A stretch of 64,000 nucleotides of DNA from Anthostomella pinea. Lineage: Eukaryota > Ascomycota > Sordariomycetes > Xylariales > Xylariaceae. Where the stretch lies: contig CAUWAG010000020.1 in NCBI GenBank assembly GCA_963556695.1, positions 2,914,001 through 2,978,000 on the forward strand. The letters are read 5' to 3'. Position numbers and translations under genes: made by a program. This document shows, piece after piece, positions 1 to 12,689 of this stretch (positions are counted from its first letter, which is position 1; each line of letters opens with the position of its first letter). The notes under the pieces are model-generated. The model had not been told where the DNA came from, did not search any database, and saw only the letters and a program-made list of their open reading frames with translations.

Positions 1-1213
1 AGGAAGTGGCTCCAAGTTTCTGGGTATGTATATCTTAACTGGCTTTGAGTAGTATCCGCCATCTTCGTCGTTGCAGTCGTTGGTCTCGACTCCGAACCCA
101 AACTCGTTCCAGAAGATGTCTTCAGTCGGCTCTCCGATAGTGGTATCTAGAAACTCGCGCGGGAGCAGGGGCGACGAGCCGCTGATAGCGTTCATGTCAT
201 CGTTTTTGCCCAAATCACGATCTGGGAACCCTCTGTCAACGCCATAATAGGTCGGCTCGGCCGAGTTCCGCAGCCGGGTGTCTAGTGGTGAAAACATGGT
301 TCCTGCGTAACCGCTTGAGTCGTCTCGTAATCCTCTGAGGCTGGGTGGCCCGGCGAGAAGGGAATTGACAGAAAGCCGCCGCACGTCCGGAGACGAGACT
401 GACTGTTGGTCAGATCGACTGCTTTGGCGTCGGTCATCGTCGCTGTAGGTAGAGGACGTAGTCGGTGTCAGAGGGGATCCAACGGATACACCAGAGCTCA
501 CAGAGTACCTGTAGGTTGCTGTCGTTGAGTCGACCGTTGAGCTGTGGGAAGAGTAAGGCCTCTTGTCAGTGGGTTCGGTTGGTTGGGCTTCGGGCTTCAC
601 TTTGGCTCTTTTTCTGGGACGTTGAGAAAACTCGGCATCGCCAACTGCCATGGTTGATGCGTCAGCGAAAGTCACTGGGCCCGAGAGCGACGCTTTGCGG
701 GCTTCATGTCTTGGCTGGTCCGTCTGACTTGGTGGATTAATAAGCGGCTCAAGTCTCCGGGCGCCCGGCGTGTCCAGGCCGTTCAGCGGGTATTGATGAA
801 CGAGCTTGAAGCCCTTGGCCGGAATCGTTGGTGAAGGAGCATCCTGTCTAAAGTCGATGACCCCAGACTCGGGCCGTTTGCCTCTTCGGCCATCCCAGTT
901 CAGGCGTATACTATAGTCGCATGTCTCACCGGCCCCTTGGCACCTATGAGACAGTGTTAGTGCTCAGACAGCTGTGGGCTGCGTGGATGGCCTTGATTGG
1001 AGACTCAAACCGGAACGAATTGGAGACGTACTTTAAGCAAGTTGGGTGTTCCTCTCCGCACTTGACTTTGCGGTTCTTGCAAGGCCTGTGACAAGGTCAG
1101 TCCCGTGGCCAAGACGAGCGGGTGATAAGCACGGAGGCCGGCGTCACGAACCAACATCCATTTCGACTTCGTCGTTTGGGTTCAGGCGCGCCGGGCTTTT
1201 TTGGCCGTGGCAT
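1..1213 (-). CDS. Zn2Cys6 transcription factor, N-terminal part (runs off the left edge)
   Basis: Start is the ATG at 1213-1211. Three exons fit: 1213-1152, 1085-1032 and 943-1. The spliced N-terminus reads MPRPKKPGAPEPKRRSRNGC and then a complete fungal binuclear zinc cluster: CWPC, KNRKVKC, GEEHPTC, LKC, QGAGETC, followed by DYSIRLNWDGRRGKRPE. The cluster is spread over all three exons, with both introns inside it (donors GTTCGT and GTACGT; acceptors CACAG and CATAG). This CxxC-x6-C-x6-CxxC-x6-C pattern followed by YSIRLNW is typical of nuclear C6 DNA-binding regulators. After it come a KRAK-type basic stretch and a Ser/Thr-rich linker that stays open to base 1. The middle-homology region and C-terminus lie outside the window, so target and role cannot be read. 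The exon 1 donor GTTCGT is weak but is needed to complete the cluster. Confidence 0.85.
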
Positions 1214-2440
1214 TATACGATTCTTGTAGTCGATTAGGGGTACGAGAATGCTTGAGCACGATATCCCTTGCGATGCCGTCGACCGTCGGTCATGTTCGAT
1301 AAGCCAACCACCTATTGTAGTCTCTCTAGGCGAGGCACAACTCGTTTGTGTTCAAGCGCAACAACACTTGCGATAGTCGTTGGACAGTGGGACAGACCAA
1401 GCAACGACTTGACGTGATGAAGGGTTGAACCTGAAGAGCTGTGTTGCACGTGTCTGACAAATAAACGGATGGGGAAGACAAGGAGAGAGGCTGGATAAGG
1501 GAGATGAGTTGTGTATGTAGGCGTGTGTGATGTATAAGTGTAGGCGCGGATGTAGTTGGGATACGACCAAGTGAGGAGGAGCAAGAGACAAGGGATTAAT
1601 TAGTAAGAGGTAGTAGCCCGACTAGTTCAACTACTACCCAGACTAGTATCCCCCGCGATAAGGCCAACCTGTGACGAGTCAAGTGTCAAGACTGGCCGGG
1701 GAATGATATAAGGCGAGGTACCTAGGTAGCCACATGCCGGTGGCAGATAGCAGAGGTAGTACTGGATAGTAGCAGGTAGCCTGGTAGCCTGGGCTGGGCT
1801 GGGCCATTTGGATGGGCCAAATTATGTGCTTGACCGGTGTGGTCACGTAGTCACGCCTGTCCTAACGTCCAACCGTCCGTAACGCATCCCCACGTGCGCC
1901 GCCCACCAACCGTGGAACTTTCCCACCCACTTCCCACACTCATGCCCACACTCGCCCTCACTCGCCCACACTCTGCTGTCCCCCCGAACAAGCCAGCAAG
2001 CCCATTCATGCGCCGTCAAGCCACCTCACCACCAAGGCCAGTCCGTGACCACCATAGCGGCCGACCCAAAGTGTGCTTGATTGGCCTGCCAGTCCCAGGC
2101 CTACGTTTCTCTTTGCTTCTTGACACCCCTCCACCCCCCCCCCCCCCCCCCCCCCCCGGCCCAGTTATGAGCCGATGTGGCGGCTTCTTAATTACCTCTC
2201 TTGGCCAGACTCTTGTCAAACTGTCACTCTCCAACGACAAGCCGGCCAACCCCAGAAAGCACAACGTCAACGACCAGGGACTTCCCTGACGGGCTTGCCT
2301 GCTGAGTCTACTACTGGTTTAATATGTAGGAGCAGGTGTCGGAAAGCACACTTCCGCCGCGCCTGACTCGTGGCTGCGGTTGATCGGCGACGCCTATGTA
2401 CATCAATCATCAACTACCGACGACTACAGTCTGGTCTAAT
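1214..2440. other. Intergenic spacer with a poly-C tract
   Basis: No supported gene lies here. The spacer separates the 5' end of the Zn2Cys6 gene from the 3' end of the cyclophilin gene. Its most distinct element is an uninterrupted run of about 24 C at 2134-2157, preceded by C-rich sequence with repeated CCCACACTC-like words (1920-1975). Reading frames on both strands here are low-complexity and have no family resemblance. Confidence 0.6.
2134..2157. repeat. Poly-C homopolymer (about 24 nt)
   Basis: A run of roughly 24 consecutive C residues, read directly from the sequence. Its exact length may be an assembly approximation, since homopolymers are error-prone. Confidence 0.9.
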
Positions 2441-4381
2441 CTAGGTGATGTCGATATTGAGGATTTTGATGTCCTCCTCGGGCTTCTCCTTGTACGCGCG
2501 CGCATTTTCTATCTTGTGAACCACGTCCAATCCCTGGACGGCACGTCCGAAGATGGTGTGTTTGTTGTCCAGCCACGGCGTCTTCTCCGTCGTGATGAAG
2601 AACTGGCTGCCGTTGGTATTGGGCCCGGCATTTGCCATGCTGACCGTGTACGGCTTGTCGTGCCTGAGTGTACTGAACTCGTCCTCAAACTCCTTGCCCC
2701 ATATACTCTCCCCTCCCGTTCCGTCACCCAGGGGATCGCCACCTTGTATCATGAACTTGCGGATCACTCTGTGGAAGATGGTGCTGTTATAGTAGCCACG
2801 CTTTGCGTGCGTGACAAAGTTCTCCACCGCCTTTGGTGCCGCATCGGGGAACAGTCGAATCTGGATATCGCCGTAACTTGTGTGTATCACGGCCGAGGTG
2901 CCTGTCTCGGCCGTCTTGGCCTGGACTGCTTTCTTCGGGTTCAGCAACGTTGGCTTCTCGTTTTGCACGTCTCGCTCAGACCGCGATATTTCCTCGTCAT
3001 TCGTGAACATATAGAACCGCACTTTGCCCACGGCCGTCGCGAAGAGTATAGGGTCACGGGTCTCCGACTCCTGTAAAAGAGGATTGTTCGAGGCAGCCAT
3101 GGCTACGGTTGTGAGGCCTTTCTTCTGAGGTTGGCCTTGGTACATAGCCAGGCTGACAGGCCGTATATGCTCATCCTTTCCATAGACCTTGACCACTTGG
3201 TTCGTGAAGGTGTTCAGGACTTTCACTCCAAGCATAGAACCGTAAAGGATAAAGTGGCCGGTCTCGTCAAAGACAACATTGACTTTGTTTCGGAGGGAGC
3301 TGGACTCGATCTCGCGTTCCGCCGCAAGCCTCCTGCCAAAGTCAACATCATCCAGCTTCTGCATCGCCGTCCCAGCTTGTTGCATCTCCTCGATAACCTG
3401 CAAGGACTCGTCATACGTCCGGTATAGCTTGGCGGACCCGAATTCGAACACTCGAATCTTGCGATCAGGCAGCGAGAAGGTCACGAACTGGTGACCTAGC
3501 GGTGAGACGGTCAATGACACTGGAACGGACTTTGCCTTTTTAAAGTCGAAGAGATTGGTAGAGCTCTTGTACTGGAAGACATTATCCGGCTTCTCGTAGT
3601 TGGCACTTGGCGACCAATACTCCAGCATGCCCTTGTCGTCTGCCGACACCACACAATCGTAGGCATCGTTGAAGGCCATAACGGATACCGGACTCCGATG
3701 CAACCCTTTTACGGAATGAATCGGTGTTTGGTTCTCGCCTCGCCCATCGTAGATGTGAATCAGTGGGGTTGACTCGTCCGAGACGGCCAAGAGGGGCAGA
3801 GAAGCGCCACGCTTGTGTACCCAGCATACACAGATTGGCGTATAGTCCAAGGGAAGCATGGCAAGAAGATCGAAGGTAACGACGTCAAAGATCTTGATGG
3901 TCTTGTCGACGCCAGCTGTCGCAAAGCTTCGTCCATCGTGGCTGGCGGACACAGATCGTATCTCGCCTTGGTGAGCTTTGAACTCCTTGACGAACTCGAT
4001 CCCCTGGGCAGCTTTCTTCCAAAACTTGACGACGCCATCAACAGAGCTTGTTATGACGAAGTCGGTACTGGTCACATTGACGGAGGAGAGCTGCTCCTTG
4101 TGCATCAGGGACTTGGAGTATCGCGGTGATTTCGGTAGAGCCTCGATATATAGCTTCTCGTAGGGCAGCACGCGCCGTTTCTTCTTGGGGGCAGCGGCCG
4201 AGGGCAACTGAGGCCCCATGTCGTCGTCTGAGGAGCTGTCTGCGCAACAGTCAGTCTCAGGCTCTGTCGCAATCGTGACGGATGAATGTCCAACCAGGCT
4301 GGTGTACATACCATCGGCGCCGTTCTGCTCCGCGAACTCGCCATGACTTCTCTTATTGCTCACTTCGGCCATGTTGACCAA
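2441..4381 (-). CDS. cyp15: WD40-repeat peptidyl-prolyl isomerase (PPWD1 / cyp15 type)
   Basis: A nearly full-length reading frame of 646 codons. The N-terminal half holds WD40 repeats (for example GEIRSVSASHDGRSFATAG and VDKTIKIFD, about residues 85-330). The last 150 residues form a cyclophilin domain, starting near VIHTSYGDIQIRLF. Catalytic and binding residues are present: FHRVIRKFMIQGGD (the Arg/Phe/Gln set), MANAGPNTNGSQFFIT, and TPWLDNKHTIFG with the Trp that confers cyclosporin binding in CypA. Human PPWD1 has the same architecture and is a spliceosome-associated nuclear PPIase, so a nuclear RNA-processing role is inferred. A 72-nt in-frame, stop-free intron is likely at 4311-4240 (GTATGT donor, CTGACTG branch, GCGCAG acceptor). 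Removing it joins NGAD to DSSSDDD and gives 622 residues. A start two codons downstream (MAEVSNK) is equally possible. The symbol follows common fungal annotation usage. Confidence 0.95.
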   Translation of the reverse strand: MVNMAEVSNKRSHGEFAEQNGADGMYTSLVGHSSVTIATEPETDCCADSSSDDDMGPQLPSAAAPKKKRRVLPYEKLYIEALPKSPRYSKSLMHKEQLSSVNVTSTDFVITSSVDGVVKFWKKAAQGIEFVKEFKAHQGEIRSVSASHDGRSFATAGVDKTIKIFDVVTFDLLAMLPLDYTPICVCWVHKRGASLPLLAVSDESTPLIHIYDGRGENQTPIHSVKGLHRSPVSVMAFNDAYDCVVSADDKGMLEYWSPSANYEKPDNVFQYKSSTNLFDFKKAKSVPVSLTVSPLGHQFVTFSLPDRKIRVFEFGSAKLYRTYDESLQVIEEMQQAGTAMQKLDDVDFGRRLAAEREIESSSLRNKVNVVFDETGHFILYGSMLGVKVLNTFTNQVVKVYGKDEHIRPVSLAMYQGQPQKKGLTTVAMAASNNPLLQESETRDPILFATAVGKVRFYMFTNDEEISRSERDVQNEKPTLLNPKKAVQAKTAETGTSAVIHTSYGDIQIRLFPDAAPKAVENFVTHAKRGYYNSTIFHRVIRKFMIQGGDPLGDGTGGESIWGKEFEDEFSTLRHDKPYTVSMANAGPNTNGSQFFITTEKTPWLDNKHTIFGRAVQGLDVVHKIENARAYKEKPEEDIKILNIDIT

Positions 4382-5014
4382 AGTTTGGGAGAAGTGTCGT
4401 CGTGTCGTTCTGCGGCTTCCCGTCCAAAGCTGGGATGTTTATAGCAGGCTGGGATTGGGAGGCTTGAAATTCGGGTCGCAGTGATCGCGGAGGTAAAAGT
4501 CGCCGATGCCCCGCCAAAGACGGGAAGCAGCTCCAATTCCCGCCAAGCCTGTCGGTGCACTGGGACCTGCAGAAGCTTCATGTTGAAAGCTGCTACCCAT
4601 GATATTGAGTTTGATAAGTATTTTAAAACTACTATTGTCAATCATGCAACATAATTCAAAAACAGCCATGCCCTCTACAATTGCTGTTAATATATACAGT
4701 TCTGGATTTTGACCAAGAAAGTAGAGCGCGCCAGAGTCCAACGTTCGATGGTCTTCAGCCTCATCCACGACTAGGCACGCTGTCTCCACTGGTAAGGTAC
4801 AGTCTCGCCAAATGATAGTGCGAATGATACGGTTAGATACATGTCGTCATTATCTCCGAATAATTATCTTCATACTTAATCATAAAATAATAACCTCCCC
4901 CTGATTTGCAACACATCAGTCGCTTTCCGGTTACGCCGGTCCTGCTAAGTCTGCTTCATCAATACCTACCAAACTCAGTCCTCTCGACTTTGCCTCACAT
5001 CTGCGCCGGTCAAC
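4382..5014. other. Intergenic, divergent promoter region
   Basis: Shared 5' region of the cyclophilin gene (-) and the AIG1-like gene (+). It is AT-richer than the genes (notably 4605-4700 and 4840-4900). No supported coding sequence or structured RNA was seen. Confidence 0.5.
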
Positions 5015-5800
5015 ATGGCCCAACACCCTCTCCAGAGACTCGCCTCTCCAGCGAGGCAGCTCTCCATGGCGCTACATGTCGCAGGCATCGCGTCCTTTAT
5101 AGCCTCCTTCCGATTCCTCGATACTTGGGACACGCCAATGTCAGCTGCCTACGGTGGTCATTACCAGTTCCTCACCATCATCGGGCTCGCTCTGGCGTTG
5201 TGCACCTTCGTTGTCGGTCTGCTGGCAGACCTCACCCTGTCTCCACAGCTCTTCGGAGTCAAGAACATACTCTCCGTCTGTTCAGCACCACTGGAGTTGC
5301 TGATCACCATCCTCTACTGGGGACTTTGCGCCATTGATAAAAACCTGGTGTTTCCGCCCGAGTTCCAGCTCGACTTCTTGCCGGATTTCGGCTTCCACGC
5401 GGCGCCGGGTTTATTCCTGACGTTAGACCTACTCCTTCTCAGCCCGCCGTGGACAATACATGGCTACTCGGCCATGGCACTGAGTCAAGCTTTGGCCTTC
5501 TTGTACTGGTTTTGGGTCGAGTATTGTTTTTCTCAAAACGGATGGTCGGTCTAACTACGCACCCAGCAAAGAATGGGAATAAAACAATCGTTTGGTATCT
5601 AACTGTCCTGCAGGTACCCGTATCCTATATTCGATATCTTGAGCACCTGGCAACGCGCCCTGCTGTTCACGGTCTCTGCGTTGCTGATGACTGGTAGCAC
5701 GATGATGCTGAAGTGGCTCTACGGCAAGGTCAACGGCATAGAGGGCTTCAAGAAGGAGGCAGTGACTAACCCCGTCGGTGTTCGGGCCAGAGACGCTTGA
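5015..5800 (+). CDS. FAR-17a/AIG1-like multi-pass membrane protein
   Basis: Two exons, 5015-5544 and 5614-5800, give 238 residues. The intron starts GTCGGT and ends CTAACTGTCCTGCAG. Splicing restores NGW-YPYPIFDILSTW across the junction, and the unspliced frame stops at once. The protein has about six hydrophobic segments (for example FLTIIGLALALCTFVVGLL and GLFLTLDLLLLSPPW). It matches the androgen-induced AIG1/ADTRP family: GGHYQFLT contains the Thr, and FHAAPGLFLTLDLL the His, that form the unusual catalytic pair in the human hydrolases of fatty-acid esters of hydroxy fatty acids. Lipid hydrolysis in an internal membrane is therefore plausible, but it is inferred from the family. The C-terminus GVRARDA follows the last membrane helix. 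Confidence 0.85.
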
Positions 5801-6394
5801 ATCGAATAGACAGAGACCCGAGGCTCGTCAACAACTCCGGATCTAGATTCTCAGATAGACGGTGAAAGATGGACGGTGAATGCACATGAGACAGTGGTAA
5901 AGGTAGACAGAAGCGCCGGTGACGGGCGCCGAAGAATATAAACGACGATCTCACATCAGCAGAGAACGCAATAATACCTCCGCCGCGACCTATCCGTCGG
6001 CGATGACGATGGCGACTCGGTACCTAATTAGACTCGGAAGATGGATTGGTAGGATACGGGATTCTTAAGTTGACAGGCATGGGTTCCCGAATACTATACT
6101 TTGGTACCGCGTCTCACCGCGCCACGCCACCTGCATGTGTCACAACCACTACCCCGCCATCGGAGTCTGGCGTGTCTGGGCAGGGAGCCCGCACATAAAA
6201 TTTAATGGCCCGCGCTGCTCCCCCACCATGACCTCTCGACATATTTTCTTGCAACACCCACCACAGACAGCTCGTGGACTTCCGTGGTTAATTGCTTAAC
6301 CGGCTGCTGTACGACGCCTGTCTTGCTGCTTGATTATTCACCCTACTTCTGATCTAGCTAGGCACCTAGTCCGAATCGCTCGGCTCGGCCCAGC
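5801..6394. other. Intergenic, upstream of the DAHP synthase gene
   Basis: 3' flank of the AIG1-like gene and promoter of aro3. No coding sequence was seen. The stretch just before the aro3 start (about 6230-6390) is pyrimidine-rich, as is common in fungal 5' leaders. Confidence 0.5.
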
Positions 6395-7709
<1,315 letters not shown>

Positions 7710-8591
7710 CCACGACGTTCTCTTTGGACATGGGCGTATTTGGGGGTTTCGGCAGGCTTGTGGGTTACAAAACGAGGAACGGTCTTTTCAAGATGGGCAG
7801 ATATCCGGGGATTTATACGCGAATATAGGGATAGCGATACTGTCGTCGCAATCAACGTTGGACATGACGTGACATGGTCCGCTAGAGTACATGACCTTCG
7901 TTTGCAACCAGTGTCTCGATTCGAAAACCGTTGGAAGGATTCATAAGGTGTAAATATTAGGTATTTTACTGGAGCACCTGGAAGACAATGGCGTTTAGTG
8001 AGCGGTTCTCTGATATCTGGCCGCTTCTGTCGTTGTCGCCAAGGGGTCATACCCCATCTGAAGTTACCAATAAGACGAGTGAAGCCTGGTAAACATCGCA
8101 GACTGCGAATGCTGCCTATGCTGCTCTGATGCTCGATGCTCGATTGGGAGGCTTGGTATGGGAAAAGACAGACTGGAGCATTCGAACGGAGGTACCAAGA
8201 TTGTAGGCTGATATGGAACTCGACTCTAGAACATTCATAGTTGCAGATATGACAGCCTCCTTCTCGACATGAAGTCACGGGGTTTTTTAGAGTGCAGTTC
8301 AGGAGAAAGACCAGTCAGTTGTTGAAGAACGGGCCTTGGCAGACGGCGCGCGGGTCACGTGCTGTGGCTACCTAGGTACATGATCCGCAGAGCCGGCCGC
8401 AGCCAATGGGAGAGAGGTATTTCCAATTGCTTCAAGGCCTGAGCACTTTTTCGTTCCCGACCCGGCCTTCAATTGCTGCTTGTTGTTCGACCCAGCTCCG
8501 TACCTCCCAACGACCGACCCTTACCCTCTGCCAATCGACTTGCCAACCTGCCCGTGGCACTTCCTACACCCCGAGCAGAAGCTTGCCCGCC
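7710..8591. other. Intergenic, upstream of the cytochrome c1 gene
   Basis: No supported gene. An agCCAATggg box at about 8402-8408, roughly 190 bp before the cytochrome c1 start, is a candidate CCAAT (Hap complex) site. That would fit a respiratory gene, but it is a single motif match. Confidence 0.45.
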
Positions 8592-9868
8592 ATGCTGGCA
8601 AGATCTTGCCTGCGCTCGACGCGCATTCTCAATGGCGCCCGAAATGGCGCGACCGCCCTGACCAAGGTACGACTTCCTGTCCCTATCCCGACCCCGATCA
8701 CGATCCAGCCAACCATCGCTGGCCCAAAGGCATCGAGGATACACCTGCCTGCCCCTGCAGCGAGGCCGACCATCACGCGAGGACCGAAGAGCTAACCATG
8801 GCAACGTGTAGCGGCCCATTTCGTCGTACAGCTCCGGCGCTTCCAGCGAATCCCCTATGAAGCTCAACATGACCGCCGCGGCTTCGACAGCTCTTGCCAT
8901 CGGATCCGTCGCTTGGTACTATCACCTTTACGGATCAACTGCACAGGCCATGACTCCTGCCGAGGAAGGGTGAGTGATGGATTGCAATTGGACACGCCCC
9001 TGTTTTGTCGATACTGGAAATCCTCGGGTGCTCCTGTCTTGCGGACGAATTGGTTGGCTAATCGCTGAATGCCTAGTTTACATCCTACAAAATATCCCTG
9101 GGTCCACGAGCACTGGTTGAAGACCTTCGACCACCAGGCGTAAGCTCTCCCTCCTCTCCAGACGATGGCAAGTTCTCACCAGTCATCTCTAGGCTCCGCC
9201 GAGGTTTCCAGGTCTACCGTGAAGTGTGCGCCGCCTGCCACTCTCTCAGCCGAATCCCCTACCGAAGTCTCGTCGGCACAATCTTGACGGTCGACGAGGC
9301 CAAGGCCATGGCGGAAGAGAACGAGTATGACAGCGAGCCCAACGACGAGGGCGAGATCGAGCAGAGACCCGGCAAACTGTCGGATTACCTCCCCAGCCCC
9401 TACAAGAACGACGAGGCCGCCCGGGCTGCCAACCAGGGTGCACTTCCTCCGGATTTGAGCTTGATCGTCAAGGGCCGCCATGGTGGCTGCGACTACATCT
9501 TCAGCTTGTTGACTGGTTACCCCGAGGAGCCCCCCGCAGGTGCTCAGGTCGGTGCTGGCCTGAACTTCAACCCTTACTTCCCTGGTACCGGGATTGCGAT
9601 GGCCCGTGTCCTGTACAATGATCTGGTTGAGTACGAAGACGAGACACCGGCCACGACGTCGCAGATGGCCAAGGACGTGGTTGAGTTCCTCAACTGGGCC
9701 GCGGAGCCCGAGATGGATGACAGAAAGCGCATGGGTATGAAGGTACTGGCTGTGACTACCGTCCTGTTTGCTCTCAGCGTCTGGGTCAAGAGATACAAGT
9801 GGGCGTCGGTCAAGTCAAGAAAGATTGCCTACGACCCGCCTAAGGCCAGCAACAGGGTCCGCGACTAA
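8592..9868 (+). CDS. CYT1: Cytochrome c1, heme subunit of the bc1 complex
   Basis: Four exons, 8592-8666, 8812-8969, 9077-9139 and 9193-9868, give 323 residues. Exon 1 encodes an Arg-rich presequence ([20 protein letters not shown]), and the next exon carries the hydrophobic sorting segment ([21 protein letters not shown]), the bipartite layout of a c1 precursor sent to the inner membrane. The heme attachment site CAACH is at residues 111-115, and the axial-Met region reads [31 protein letters not shown]-terminal transmembrane anchor ([21 protein letters not shown]) precedes a basic matrix tail. Role: carries electrons from the Rieske protein to cytochrome c in complex III. Introns 1-3 are about 145, 107 and 53 nt. 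Joining exons 1 and 2 at [10 protein letters not shown] keeps the presequence in frame. Confidence 0.95.
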
Positions 9869-10734
9869 GCGGCCGCATCCTGTATGTACTACTAGATTCC
9901 CCATCGCTCCTTTGTCATGGCAGAGGGTAAAGACTTGGAGGTTGCAAGGGGGTGAAACAACCCTAAGTCGTGACTCTAGAGTGTATATCAAATTCCTGAA
10001 TTTTAGACGTTTTTCAGGCCTTCTCAGAAAGTTTGCTTGAAATGATCGCAATAGTCATAACGAACGAATCCCTAGATTGCTACCAAAATAGACTACCGCA
10101 TGCAATCGCCATTCCCGGCCTCCATGCTATTTGTACTTGTTGAAAGCAGCAGACCCCAGGTACTGCATCTGCCTGACCTGTCCTGGCCTGACAGCCATAA
10201 AAAGGCCGTAGAGTGCTCAAACATGAATTCAAAGCTCATGCATACTCCACTAGCCGGCTCTTTTGCCTTGCGTGACTACAGCTAGGTACAATAGAAGCTT
10301 TCAGTACGTCCGGCAGGCGACACTCCACCACTAACAAAAGTACCCATTCGAGAATAATCACCAACCCACTACACTCAACTGCAAGGACTTGTCCAAAAAG
10401 CCAACCCTTCTTCGCACGATCCAAATCGGAGAAGCTTCTCTGATTGACTTGGAGGCAAATCACCATTTTGCTGCTCCTTAGGTCTCTCGGGCTCATACTA
10501 GGGCCTGCGACTTCTCGCGCCGTCCACGTTTGTGGGCACACAAAATACCTGATCTCTCGTTGCTGCAACGAAGGAGAGGCCTTTTTTCTCTACCCGCGAC
10601 CTCAACAGAACCTCAGTTGTCAAAGCGCTCGGCAACCGCGCCGTCCACGTCAATGCCCGCCTAGTGGCGTTGCATTCGGGCCTATCGTGCAAGCTTACTT
10701 CATTCATTATTCACATCCTCACCAACAAACGACC
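9869..10734. other. Intergenic spacer
   Basis: 3' flank of cytochrome c1 and 5' region of the glycosylase gene. The frame that enters the glycosylase ORF is open from 10444, but the first ATG followed by globular-looking protein is at 10735, so the upstream part is treated as leader. Nothing else was recognised. Confidence 0.5.
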
Positions 10735-12689
10735 ATGGATTGCTTGGAACGCACCCACCACGCCGGCTCGGCAAGCGAACGGGAGGCCATGCTGGCCGAT
10801 GACTACATGTTCGGCTTCATGGTCAAGGATGATGTCGAACGGGAGTTCTTGGGCCACATGGCCGTACACCGCGGGGCGCCCGAAGAGCACATGGAAGTAT
10901 TCATTCGCCACAGTCTGCTCCGGGGCATCGAGCAATTCGAGCAGATGCTCAGATGCGCCCTGTCGTTGAAAGAGAAGGCTTCTATCGAGAACCCACTAGA
11001 CGGACAGGATGTTCTCACGTATCTCGGCAAGATATTCCCACCACCTGAGACTGCCACCGAGGAGACCGTGGAGGAACCGTCATTGCCGGCTGAAGAGGGG
11101 ATTCACACACAGAAGCCGAACATAGGCAGAAAGAGGAAAGCAAGCAGTAATCAGCAGCAGCCAGGCTCGAAGGCTGCAATCAAGAGATCCAAGAAGGAGA
11201 AGCAATCACCTTTCTTCCTCGAACCCCAAGCGCAGTCTCAGAGCCAGCAACCTAGCCAGGGCGAAAGTCCTGCAGACAAGCGCATGGGCAAGAAGGCAAG
11301 AAGAAGGACCAGAAAAGCCAGAGAATCCGCAGGAGCAACCGAGAATACTCCTCAAAAAAGTGAGCCCGGGCCTAGGTTTCCGGTTCTCCAAGAAGCTGCC
11401 AGTTGGTATCGAAGCGATGACAACGTCGTTGCCCCCGAGCTAGCGGAGAACGATACGTTTGTCTCTGCCTTTTCTTCAGAGGATGAAGGCGGTGGTTTAA
11501 AAGAACGCCACTCATAGACAGCCAGGGGTCTATGAGTGGACCAGACGATGGGGTCCCAGACTGTACTGCCCGTGAGCAGGTCAGTGACGGTGCCGAGTTG
11601 GATATCTCCCCAGGCGGCCCCCATCCGTCACCAATGCCTCCTGGCATGGCTAGTGCATTTTTAGATACAAGGGACGCAGCTCTATTGGCCATAAACGAAG
11701 ACGAAAAGCCGGCAAGAGCAGATAAACTTTCAGAGTCTCTAGATGACGCACTTCCCCCGTCACCTATTTCCCAGCCACTGAAGCAAACACCAAAGCGTAC
11801 AGCGAAGTCTCCTTACTTCAACACCCCCAGCACATCCAGCCCTCGCAAGCCGAAGAGTCCGCGCCCGCCTCGCGGTACGGTCTCCTGCCTCCCCTTTCCC
11901 CGCCTGGACGCACCGCGATTCGGTCTCTTCCAGGAGGAGCTCGCGGACGACCCCTTCCGTCTGCTGCTAGCCGTGACCTTCTTGATCCGTACCACAGGCC
12001 GGGCCGCCATCCCGGTGTTCCGCCAGGTCATGGAGAAATATCCCACCCCGCAGGACCTCGTGGACGCGGACACGGACGACATAGTGGCCACGATAAGACA
12101 TCTCGGTCTCGGCGTGGTCCGCGCCGCCACGATCCAGAAATACGCCCGCATTTGGCTCGAGAACCCCCCGCGGGCTGACGTCCGGTACGGCGTGAAGAAC
12201 TATCCGGCGCCCGGCGACGGCGCCTCAATGCGCGCAGGCGAGGTTGTGGTGGCAGCGGCAGCGGCAGCCCCGGAGGACCAAAACGGAGCAGGTGCCCCGC
12301 TACACCCACACCAGACTGAGGAGACCCAGGACCAGGACCCGCGCCTCTCGGCCTGGGAGATCGGCCACATGACGCAAGGTAGGTACGCGCTCGACAGCTG
12401 GCGCATCTTCTGCCGGGACGTGCTGCTGCAACGAGCCCAAGACTGGCAGGGCGCCGGGCGCGAGGGCGAGTTCCAGCCCGAGTGGATGCGTGTGCTACCC
12501 CAAGACAAAGAGTTACGAGCCTATCTGCGCTGGATGTACATGCTCGAGGGCTGGCAGTGGGACCCGCGGACCGGCGAGAAGGAGGTGTTGTCGGATCAGC
12601 TGCGGAGGGCGGTGCAGGAAGGGCGGGTGGCGTGGGATGATTCGGGCGATTTGAAGATATTGCCTGTCGGGTTGGACGTCGCTGGTTGA
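10735..12689 (+). CDS. MBD4-like mismatch DNA glycosylase (HhH-GPD superfamily)
   Basis: The C-terminal domain resembles the glycosylase domain of vertebrate MBD4, a nuclear thymine/uracil glycosylase acting on G:T mismatches. Evidence: PYFNTPSTS, FQEELADDPFRLLLAVTFLI, RTTGRAAIPVFRQVMEKYPT, a hairpin-like IRHLGLGVVRAATIQKYA, and YALDSWRIFCRDVL, whose Asp (codon at 12393-12395) aligns with the catalytic Asp. A Gly/Ala-rich insertion at about 12220-12330 splits the domain. The N-terminal half (MDCLERTHHAG onward) is in another frame, and its ORF ends at 11517. A 161-nt intron, 11360-11520 (GTGAGC donor, ACAG acceptor), joins both frames into 597 residues. An alternative acceptor after CTTCAG (11479) keeps the first frame and would leave two separate products, so the fusion is probable rather than proven. 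The middle region is highly basic (GRKRKAS, KKARRRTRKARE), in keeping with nuclear location. Confidence 0.75.

Noticed and set aside
1837..2289. 150-codon plus-strand frame crossing the poly-C tract
   Set aside because: Its length comes from the C homopolymer (Pro run) and Pro/His-rich flank; no domain.
2396..3076. 226-codon plus-strand frame
   Set aside because: It is antisense to the cyclophilin domain of the WD40-cyclophilin gene, whose motifs are unmistakable on the minus strand.
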